A stretch of DNA of 14,175 nucleotides from NCBI GenBank assembly GCA_001303665.1, contig LJUF01000037.1, positions 1 through 14,175 of the forward strand, given 5' to 3'. The stretch comes from Phycisphaerae bacterium SM23_33. Lineage in GTDB: Bacteria; Planctomycetota; Phycisphaerae; SM23-33. Below, piece after piece: positions 6,070 to 12,721 of the stretch (its first letter is position 1; each line of letters starts with the position of its first letter). The translations under genes and the position numbers were made by a program. The notes beneath the pieces were generated by a model, which was not told the DNA's origin, did not search any database, and was given only the letters and a program-made list of their open reading frames with translations.

Positions 6070-8145
6070 ATGACGGTTCGTGCCGTTTTCATCGGCCTGA
6101 TGATCGGCCTGTTCATTGCGGCCTTCGGCTACGTCAACGACTGGGTCTTCAAGCTGCCCTACGTGGCCAGCGACCTGATGCCGGTCAGCGTCCTGGGGCT
6201 GTTGGCGCTGGGCCTGATGCTGGTCAATCCCATCCTGTACTATTTGGGCCGGCTGCATCTGAGGGGGGCGGAGTGGACGGTCATTTACACCCTGGCGCTG
6301 GCGGCCTGCGTCATCCCCGGGCCGGCTTTGCTGTGGCAGTTCAACAACGCCCTAGTCACGCCCCTCATCGAGCACCGCACCCGCCTGGGCTGGCAGGCGT
6401 CCAAAGACCATCCCTCCCTGTTGAGCTACGTGCCCGAGGAGATGCTGGTCAGGGAGCAACTGGCAGGCAGGGAGGACGAGGACGTCGTGATCATGGGCTT
6501 CCTGCAAGGCCTGCCCGGGAAGGCGGGCCCCAGGGCCCTCTCCGAGGTGCCGTGGCAGGCCTGGGGGCGGCCGTACAGGTTCTATCTGTCCTTGATCGTG
6601 TTGGGATTCGTGGGCTGCGTCTGCCTGACGCTGATCCTCCACCACCAGTGGGCCCACCGCGAACACCTGCGCTATCCCATGGCCGAGGTCGTCAATGTCA
6701 TCATCGGCGAGGATCACACCAGGCCCCTCAACCCGCTGTTTCTGAAAGTGTCGTTCTGGTGTGGCTTTGTCATCGCGGCCGGGGTGCTGCTGCTCAACGG
6801 CCTGGCTGCATACTATCCCGGCTTCGTCGCGGTCCCGATGTACGTTGACCTTTCGATCGTGTCGCAGTCCTGGCCCACGATCACGCAGGTCCCCTTCTAC
6901 GGCAATCTGCTGCGGCCCACGCTTTACTTCGCCGTGGTCGGCTTGGCCTTCCTGATCAGCTCGGAGGTGTCCTTCAGTCTGGGCATCAGCCACGTGGCCT
7001 ACGCCGCCGTGTTTCTGACCATGACGGCCCTGGGCGCGGACATGGCCAACGACTACATGTCCGGCGGGGTGTTGAGCTACCAGTTGTTCGGCTCTTACCT
7101 GGGGGGCGGGCTGTTCATTCTGTACACGGGACGGAGGTTCTATTGGGACGTGCTCCAGCGCGCCTTCGGGGTCGCCACCGGCGACGCCATCCAGCGGCAC
7201 GTCACCTGGGCCTGTCGCATCCTGATCCTCGTCGGCGTGGGCATGGTGGCGATGCTGAGGGCGTGGGCGGGCCTGGACCTGCTGATGGCCACGCTGCTGG
7301 TCATGATGGTCGGCCTGACGTTCCTGATCGTGACCCGGATCAACGTCGAGACGGGCCTGCTGTTCGTTCAGCCCAACTGGCAGGCGGTGGCCATCCTCAC
7401 CGGGCTGTTCGGCATCCGGGCCCTGGGCCCCAGGACCTTGATCGTGCTGGGCATCCTGTGCGTGGTGCTGACGATCGACCCCCGGGTGAGCCTGATGCCG
7501 CTGCTGGCCAACGCCTTCAAGGTCGGCGAAAGCCAGCGCCTGCGACTGCCTTGCTTGAGCGGATGGGTGCTGGTGGTGTTGCTGGCGGGTCTGGCCGTGG
7601 CGGTGCCGTTCACGCTGTACATCCAGTACGACATCGGCACCTCCCCGGGCGGGGAGCCGCTGTACGGCTGGGCCGACACGGCGGCCCGGCTGCCCTTTGA
7701 CATGCTGGAGCGGACGGTGAACCGGCTGGCGGGGATGAATGCCCTCCAGACGGCCGGGCAGGCCACCGGGGCGGGCGGGCTGGAGCGGCTGCGGCACATG
7801 AGCCCCAGCCGGAAGTTCCTGTGGTCGGTGGGGCTGGGGCTGGCGGCGATCGTGGCTTGCAGCGCCGCCCGGCTGCGCTGGACCTGGTGGCCGATCCACC
7901 CGGTCATGTTCATGGTCTGGGGCACCATCGTCTCCAGGTGGTTCGCCGCCAGCTTTCTGGCCGGCTGGCTGTGCAAGGTGCTCGTCACGCGCTTCGGGGG
8001 GGCCGGCGGTTACCGCAGGGCCCAAAGGCTCTTCATCGGCATGATCGCCGGGGAGATGGTGGCGGGCATCATCTGGATGATCGTCGGGGCCCTTTACTAC
8101 GCCCGGCACGGCTACGCCGGGCCGACCATCCGCGTGCACCCCTGA
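6070..8145 (+). CDS. DUF6785/DUF6784-type polytopic membrane protein (function unknown)
   Basis: A 691-residue integral membrane protein with roughly 14 to 16 hydrophobic helices. The first begins at residue 4, and a polar, probably extramembrane, loop lies at about 97-168. The C-terminal module around 582-676 has WWPIHPVMFMVWG, then WLCKVLVTRFGGAGGYRRAQ and a final helix. This arrangement matches the DUF6784 C-terminus of the DUF6785 family, common in Planctomycetota and reminiscent of the end of oligopeptide-transporter (OPT) family proteins. Conserved-looking polar stretches inside the membrane region (RYPMAEVVN at 201-209, NVETGLLFVQPNW at 425-437) are candidate substrate-path residues. 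The ATG at 6070 is chosen because AGGAAGG precedes it by 5 to 6 bases and the hydrophobic helix starts at once; the frame opens further upstream to 5875 but encodes low-complexity Arg/Pro/Ser sequence. It is transcribed divergently from lysS and alone. A transporter role is inference; the substrate is unknown. Confidence 0.72.
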   Translation: MTVRAVFIGLMIGLFIAAFGYVNDWVFKLPYVASDLMPVSVLGLLALGLMLVNPILYYLGRLHLRGAEWTVIYTLALAACVIPGPALLWQFNNALVTPLIEHRTRLGWQASKDHPSLLSYVPEEMLVREQLAGREDEDVVIMGFLQGLPGKAGPRALSEVPWQAWGRPYRFYLSLIVLGFVGCVCLTLILHHQWAHREHLRYPMAEVVNVIIGEDHTRPLNPLFLKVSFWCGFVIAAGVLLLNGLAAYYPGFVAVPMYVDLSIVSQSWPTITQVPFYGNLLRPTLYFAVVGLAFLISSEVSFSLGISHVAYAAVFLTMTALGADMANDYMSGGVLSYQLFGSYLGGGLFILYTGRRFYWDVLQRAFGVATGDAIQRHVTWACRILILVGVGMVAMLRAWAGLDLLMATLLVMMVGLTFLIVTRINVETGLLFVQPNWQAVAILTGLFGIRALGPRTLIVLGILCVVLTIDPRVSLMPLLANAFKVGESQRLRLPCLSGWVLVVLLAGLAVAVPFTLYIQYDIGTSPGGEPLYGWADTAARLPFDMLERTVNRLAGMNALQTAGQATGAGGLERLRHMSPSRKFLWSVGLGLAAIVACSAARLRWTWWPIHPVMFMVWGTIVSRWFAASFLAGWLCKVLVTRFGGAGGYRRAQRLFIGMIAGEMVAGIIWMIVGALYYARHGYAGPTIRVHP

Positions 8146-8164
8146 GCGGCCGCCGCACCGGCGC

Positions 8165-9211
<1,047 letters not shown>

Positions 9212-9465
9212 GGCTCTCTCCGGAAGGCCTCCGCGCCCTGCCAACGCTACAATGCCGCTTAGGCAACCAGATTACCGGGCGAAGGGGGAATTTCAAACGC
9301 CAAAATCGCCCGGCTCCGGCCTTGAGGCAGGCCGGGATTCGACCGGCGAAGTCATTCTCGCCGCTCGTCCCGCCGGGACAGCGCCGAGGCATAGAATTGA
9401 CATGGAAAACGGCTTTCCCGCGCCTTTGCGAAGAAGGTTCGACCGCCTGCGGAAAGGAGACGGGC
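9212..9465. other. Intergenic region between moxR-like gene and the Cys-rich small gene
   Basis: These 254 bases separate divergent genes. A perfect TTGACA lies at 9398-9403 (+), but nothing resembling a -10 follows at 16 to 18 bases; TAGAAT at 9393-9398 (+) could itself be a -10 but lacks a -35. A small GC hairpin (CCGGCC 9316-9321 with GGCCGG 9330-9335) and GGAAA/TTTCC (9405-9419) are present. The reading frame of the small gene is open back to 9322 but looks non-coding there. I can name no firm promoter for either gene. Confidence 0.4.
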
Positions 9466-9591
9466 ATGTGCCAGACGTGCGGCTGTTCGCCATGTAAGAA
9501 GTGTGGCCGGGAGATAAAGAACGGGGTCTGCGACGGCTGCAAGAAGCCTTCCGAGCAGTGCACCTGCGCCCCGCTGAAGAAGAAGCCATAG
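9466..9591 (+). CDS. Very small cysteine-rich protein (41 residues), probably metal-binding
   Basis: A 41-residue product starting MCQTCGCSPCKKCG and ending in a basic LKKKP tail. It has nine cysteines (positions 2, 5, 7, 10, 13, 22, 25, 33, 35) arranged as CxxC, CxC and CxxC pairs separated by short Lys/Gly turns, which suggests one or two zinc or iron-sulfur sites. The start is decided by AAGGAG at 9454-9459, six bases before the ATG, the best Shine-Dalgarno in the window. The frame extends upstream to 9322, but that part lacks the composition of a protein. There is no signal peptide or membrane segment, so it should be cytoplasmic. It is transcribed alone, pointing away from the moxR-like gene. 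I do not recognise a named family; a rubredoxin- or zinc-ribbon-like microprotein is the closest description. Confidence 0.75.
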   Translation: MCQTCGCSPCKKCGREIKNGVCDGCKKPSEQCTCAPLKKKP

Positions 9592-9677
9592 CGGCTCTTT
9601 CGAGTGGGTGCCGATCCGCTGCCGGCGTGTCCCCTGCGGCTAACCGGCTGCGCGTGTGCGCCCGAATCGGTCAGCGC

Positions 9678-9709
9678 AAAACCAAGCTGGCCCCGAAGGG
9701 CCAGCTTGG
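9678..9709 (-). terminator. Strong intrinsic terminator with C(UUCG)G tetraloop
   Basis: CCAAGCTGGCCC (9682-9693) and GGGCCAGCTTGG (9698-9709) form a perfect 12-base-pair stem. Read on the minus strand the loop is TTCG closed by C-G, the very stable cUUCGg tetraloop, and the stem is followed directly by TTTT (9681-9678). It sits 20 bases past the stop of the LolA-like gene, so it ends the sigma factor/LolA-like transcript. On the plus strand no T tract follows, so it should not terminate the Cys-rich gene in the same way, although the hairpin could still protect that transcript's 3' end. Confidence 0.85.
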
Positions 9710-9729
9710 ACGTAAACGGTGAAGGTAGC

Positions 9730-11022
9730 TTAGTCGGCAGGGCCCGGCGCCTCGGGCTCGGCCTCATCCGGCTCGGGCGGCAGGTCCTCTTCGGCCACGG
9801 CCTTGATACTCAAGTCGGCGTAGATGACGCGGTAGGTCTGCGAGCCCTTCGGCTTGTACCAGCAGACGGCCTTGTCCGCCTGGCCGAGCTCTACGCCCTT
9901 CCCGCCATAGTGCCAATCGCTCTCGGGCGGCAGTTGCGCGACGAACATTCCTCCGCGCGACATCTTCATGATGACCGTTTGCAGTTTCTGTAGGTATTCC
10001 TTGGCAGGCTCCTGGCCTGCTTTCTTCAGCTTTTCTATTTGATACTGCATGAACTGCCGCGTGGCTTTCCTTTCCATTACCGGGGGGAAGCTGCCATCCA
10101 TCCACTCCGTCCACAGGCGGAACAGCTCCATCAGGTCTTTCTCAGTCGGTTCCGAGAGGTCCATCTGCGTGGTCCTGACCGTGTACCCTTCGGGTATCTC
10201 CAGGCTGAAGAGTTCCCTATCCAGCTCCTTATCGAACTGGAAGTCCGTCATAACCGTCTTCTGGCCGCCGTTGAGCACCGTCATTTCCATTTCGACCAGG
10301 GCGCCGGTCTCGACGTCAACCCACACTTTCAAGAGCGCGTTATCCCTCTCCACTCGGTAGCCCTTGACCTTTCGATCGGCCATCTCTTTCTCGCCAAGTT
10401 CGGTCTGTGCCTCGCCGATCAGGGCCTTGATCCGGGCCATCCAGTCCATCTCCTTACGCCAGGCCGAAGGCTGGAGGCTCGCGTCCTGGGGCAAGCCGGA
10501 CACTTCGATCACGTTCGCTTCCTTGCGCTCGGCGACAAGCTGAAGGATCTTGCTTTCCCCAAGATCCACGATATTCACGATCTTCTGCTTACGTTGTCCG
10601 GACTCTCCCATCATCATTTCTTGCCGCATCAGGTCCGGCTCCATCATCATCACGGTCGATTTCATTTGGACGGCGCCTTCGTACTGCGTGACGGCCGTGA
10701 ACGTCAGCGTCCGGATATTCCGGATTCGCTCCTGCACGTCGGCCCAGGCGACGGTGGCCGTGCCCGGCCCGACCAGCAGCCAGACCAGGGCCGCGATTCC
10801 TGCAAGGATTACGGCGGCCGCTGCGATCTTTGGCAAACGCTTCATGGTGAATATCCTTTGTGTAATGGTCTTGTGTTCTGTGCGTTGTGCGGCGGCTCCC
10901 CCGGCGGCCAACACGGCCGAAAGGGCTTCCGGCGGCGGGCCGGGCGGAACCGGCGCGTCACGAAGGGCGCCGACGGCTCGATCGACGATCTGTTCTGCCT
11001 GGATGTTGCTCTCGTCGTTCAT
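9730..11022 (-). CDS. Membrane-anchored LolA-like protein coupled to an ECF sigma factor (probable anti-sigma/sensor)
   Basis: A 430-residue protein with three parts. A short cytoplasmic N-terminus (1-60) contains VDRAVGALRDAPVPPGPPPEAL. One membrane helix follows (about 64-85, after MKRLPK), and then a long extracytoplasmic region. Residues about 93-285 read like the LolA/outer-membrane lipoprotein-sorting fold (WADVQERIRNIRTLTFTAV, then VWVDVETGALVEMEM). The end is acidic and Pro-rich. The ATG overlaps the sigma factor stop as ATGA, so translation is coupled. Family knowledge: planctomycete ECF factors are often followed by such single-helix proteins whose short cytoplasmic part holds the sigma factor; that role is inferred here. 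I see no HxxxCxxC zinc motif in the N-terminus. Residues 120-138 are strikingly Met-rich (eight Met). The frame is open upstream to 11499 only as a shadow of the sigma gene. It ends 20 bases before a strong terminator. Confidence 0.78.
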   Translation of the reverse strand: MNDESNIQAEQIVDRAVGALRDAPVPPGPPPEALSAVLAAGGAAAQRTEHKTITQRIFTMKRLPKIAAAAVILAGIAALVWLLVGPGTATVAWADVQERIRNIRTLTFTAVTQYEGAVQMKSTVMMMEPDLMRQEMMMGESGQRKQKIVNIVDLGESKILQLVAERKEANVIEVSGLPQDASLQPSAWRKEMDWMARIKALIGEAQTELGEKEMADRKVKGYRVERDNALLKVWVDVETGALVEMEMTVLNGGQKTVMTDFQFDKELDRELFSLEIPEGYTVRTTQMDLSEPTEKDLMELFRLWTEWMDGSFPPVMERKATRQFMQYQIEKLKKAGQEPAKEYLQKLQTVIMKMSRGGMFVAQLPPESDWHYGGKGVELGQADKAVCWYKPKGSQTYRVIYADLSIKAVAEEDLPPEPDEAEPEAPGPAD

Positions 11023-11543
11023 GGCGACACCTCCACGTCCGACCTTACCTTTTCTGATGACAGCCTTTGCCGAAGCTGCTGCCGGGCGCGGTGCAGCAGC
11101 ACGCCAACGCCGGAGGTCTTGAGACCGAGCAGCCGGGCAATCTCCCGGTACCTGAGGTCGTTCAGGTATCGCAGGCAGAACACCTCCGCCTGCTCGTGCG
11201 GCAGGTCCGCCAGTCCCTGTCGGAGTCCGGCCGCCAGTTCCGCCGCCTCCGCCTCCTGCCCGGGCTGGGGGTTTCGGCTGGGGACGGCCATCCAATCGGC
11301 CGGCTGGCCGCTGCGCCGGGCCCGACGGGATCGGTCTCGCAGCGCGTCCAGCGCCTTTCGCGTGGACAGTTGCTGGAGGAGCCCCGGCCAGTTGCGCACC
11401 CGCTGCCGCCGGGAAAGCTCCAGGGCGGCCACGAAGGCCTCCTGGAAGCAGTCGGCGGCGTCGGCCTCGTTGCCCAGCAGCCGGTAGGCGGTCCGCCACA
11501 CCAGGCCACTGTGCCGGCCTACGATTCCCTGCCAGTCGGTCAT
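11019..11543 (-). CDS. ECF-type RNA polymerase sigma factor
   Basis: A 174-residue sigma-70-family protein of extracytoplasmic-function size. Region 2 spans about 10-75 (VWRTAYRLLGNEADAADCFQEAF, the core-binding part, then NWPGLLQQLSTRKALDALRD, the -10-recognition part). A Pro/Gln/Ala-rich linker follows (about 78-110), then region 4 at about 113-163 (LPHEQAEVFCLRYLNDLRYREIARLLGL with its helix-turn-helix near 131-151). Three starts are possible. I choose the ATG at 11543 because AAGGA lies about 10 bases upstream; the ATG at 11552 would sit almost on that Shine-Dalgarno, and 11579 is a TTG. The stop overlaps the next gene's start (ATGA), linking it to the LolA-like membrane protein. It should direct a small regulon in response to an envelope signal. 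The leader carries two palindromes that may be operator sites. Confidence 0.92.
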   Translation of the reverse strand: MTDWQGIVGRHSGLVWRTAYRLLGNEADAADCFQEAFVAALELSRRQRVRNWPGLLQQLSTRKALDALRDRSRRARRSGQPADWMAVPSRNPQPGQEAEAAELAAGLRQGLADLPHEQAEVFCLRYLNDLRYREIARLLGLKTSGVGVLLHRARQQLRQRLSSEKVRSDVEVSP

Positions 11544-11554
11544 GACTACCATGT

Positions 11555-11576
11555 CCTTCGAAGGAAGTGACGTCAC
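11555..11576. promoter_or_regulatory. Pair of 10-base palindromes in the sigma factor leader
   Basis: CCTTCGAAGG (11555-11564) and GTGACGTCAC (11567-11576) are both perfect palindromes, two bases apart, directly upstream of the sigma factor start. On the minus strand the first contains the gene's Shine-Dalgarno (AAGG), so occupancy or folding could block translation. The second contains CGTC, a core seen at -10 in some ECF promoters, but I cannot find a matching -35. Their role is inferred. Confidence 0.45.
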
Positions 11577-11615
11577 CAATAGAACAGTCGATCCCGGGGG
11601 GCGTTTATTACAGAG

Positions 11616-11637
11616 AAATAGCTGGGGGAGGCTATTT
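11616..11637 (-). terminator. Weak hairpin at the stop of the URO-D-like gene
   Basis: AAATAGC (11616-11622) and GCTATTT (11631-11637) form a 7-base-pair stem with an 8-base purine-rich loop. It overlaps the TAG stop of the URO-D-like gene. Read on the minus strand the stem is followed by a mixed pyrimidine tract (CTCTGT) and not by a clean T run, so termination would be partial. Some readthrough into the sigma factor gene is therefore possible. Confidence 0.35.
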
Positions 11638-12654
11638 GTTTTGGGTCCATCCGTCCTGGGCCTGGAGTACCTCCATCATGGCCACCAGGTTCTCCGACGG
11701 GACGTCGCGGGGGACGTCGTGGGAGGGGGCGAAGATGTAGCCGCCCTTCCGGCCGGCGGCGATGAGGCGCGCCGTCATCTCCCGCACCTGCTCGACGCTG
11801 CCGAAGGGGAGGGTCTTCTGGACGCTCATTCCCCCGTGAAAGGCCAGCCGGCCGCGGTAGCGTGGCATGTGCTCGAACACGTTCATCACCTCCGGCTGGA
11901 AGGGGTTGAAGAGGTTCAGCCCGATCTCGACGAGCTCGTCAAACAGCTCCTGCACGCGGCCGCAGGAGTGGACGGACACGTACTTGCCGGCCTGGACGAC
12001 CGGCTGGAACATCACGGCCAGCCGCGGCTTGAAGAACCGCCGCCAGTGGCCGATGCCCATGATGAGCCCGGTCTGCATGCCGTAGTCGTCGCCGAAGTGC
12101 AGGCAGTCCACCCCCAGCTCCAGGGCCCGGCGGACCTGGACGAGGTTATGCTCGACGATGGCGTCGAGGAATTCTTCCACGAAGGCCGGCCGCTCGACCA
12201 TGTCCATCAGCAGGTTGGCCATGCCGCGCATGGTCCAGGCCCGCTCGTACAGGCTGAAACCCAGGCCGTAGCGGCTGAAGCGGTCCGGGTGGGCGGCGAG
12301 CGTTTCGGGGATTTCCGCGTACCAGGATTCGTCTTCGGCGTCGGGCCAGGTGTACCGGTCCAGGTCGCCTGGCTGCTTGATGGGCCAGTCGCAGGGCGTG
12401 CCGATGTCCTTGTCCACTGTCCGGTCCCACACGACGCCGTACAGGTCGCGGACGTGGTTTTCGCCGACGGGCTCGAACCGGCCGACTTCCGAGCCCACGG
12501 TCACGAAGTGGTTGTCGAGGAACTCCGACAGGTCCTCGGTTCCCAGGTGGGCCTTGAGCCGCTCGCGGCAATCAATGGTCAGGCCGATCTCCCACGGCAC
12601 GTACGCCGGCCGGCGAAACTCCAGCGCGTCGATGACGACGTCCCGCTTGGTCAT
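11632..12654 (-). CDS. Uroporphyrinogen-decarboxylase-like protein (URO-D/MtaA superfamily)
   Basis: A 340-residue TIM-barrel protein of the URO-D superfamily, which covers haem-pathway decarboxylases and the MtaA/CmuA methyltransferases that move methyl groups from corrinoid proteins. Visible are the N-terminal DALEFRRPAYVPWE, FGDDYG at 187-192, SVHSCGRV at 227-234, FHGGMSVQKTLPFG at 272-285 and IFAPSHDVPRDVPSEN at 307-322. His229 and Cys231 fit the H-x-C zinc pair of MtaA-type enzymes. The usual later cysteine is absent, with His312 in the corresponding place. The sequence lacks the features of true HemE and no haem or corrinoid gene is nearby, so the substrate is unknown; a methyl-transfer or aromatic/sugar-catabolism-linked role is only a guess. 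The ATG at 12654 lies 7 bases after a TATAAT, which suggests a leaderless mRNA. No Shine-Dalgarno is present. Confidence 0.85.
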   Translation of the reverse strand: MTKRDVVIDALEFRRPAYVPWEIGLTIDCRERLKAHLGTEDLSEFLDNHFVTVGSEVGRFEPVGENHVRDLYGVVWDRTVDKDIGTPCDWPIKQPGDLDRYTWPDAEDESWYAEIPETLAAHPDRFSRYGLGFSLYERAWTMRGMANLLMDMVERPAFVEEFLDAIVEHNLVQVRRALELGVDCLHFGDDYGMQTGLIMGIGHWRRFFKPRLAVMFQPVVQAGKYVSVHSCGRVQELFDELVEIGLNLFNPFQPEVMNVFEHMPRYRGRLAFHGGMSVQKTLPFGSVEQVREMTARLIAAGRKGGYIFAPSHDVPRDVPSENLVAMMEVLQAQDGWTQNK

Positions 12655-12661
12655 GGGGGCG

Positions 12662-12690
12662 ATTATATCGACGCGAGCGCGCGGTGAAAG
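12662..12690 (-). promoter_or_regulatory. Promoter of the URO-D-like gene, apparently leaderless
   Basis: On the minus strand a perfect TATAAT (12667-12662) lies 7 bases before the ATG at 12654, and a partial -35, CTTTCA (12690-12685), lies 17 bases upstream of the -10. Transcription would begin at or within a base of the ATG. The -35 overlaps the palindrome AAAGCGCTTT (12687-12696), a possible operator. The -10 is convincing and the -35 modest. Confidence 0.55.
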
Positions 12691-12721
12691 CGCTTTGGGC
12701 GTTGGAGGCGGCCCGGACGGC

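Noticed and set aside
5862..6116. 85-codon N-terminal extension of LysS
   Set aside because: The extension is Arg/Ala/Pro-rich, unlike any LysS N-terminus, and overlaps the Shine-Dalgarno and start of the divergent gene.
6352..8139. 595-codon open frame on the minus strand opposite the DUF6785-type gene
   Set aside because: The product is extremely His/Gln/Pro/Asp-rich with no domain, a typical mirror of a hydrophobic GC-rich gene. The plus frame gives a coherent polytopic membrane protein.
9398..9403. Perfect TTGACA as a promoter for the Cys-rich gene
   Set aside because: No A/T-rich -10 occurs 16 to 18 bases downstream; that stretch is CGCCTTTGCG-like, so the hexamer alone is not enough.
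10039..11487. 482-codon plus-strand open frame opposite the LolA-like and sigma genes
   Set aside because: It is antisense to two recognised genes and shows no domain; it begins as a His/Leu-rich mirror sequence and ends Ser/Arg-rich.
11023..11499. 159-codon N-terminal extension of the LolA-like protein
   Set aside because: It runs in a shifted frame through the sigma factor gene and is low complexity. The ATGA-coupled ATG at 11022 gives a sensible cytoplasmic tail plus helix.
11632..12654. Annotation as true HemE (uroporphyrinogen decarboxylase)
   Set aside because: The H-x-C motif, the FGDDYG and APSHDVP segments and the lack of haem genes nearby point to the MtaA-like/orphan branch of the superfamily.
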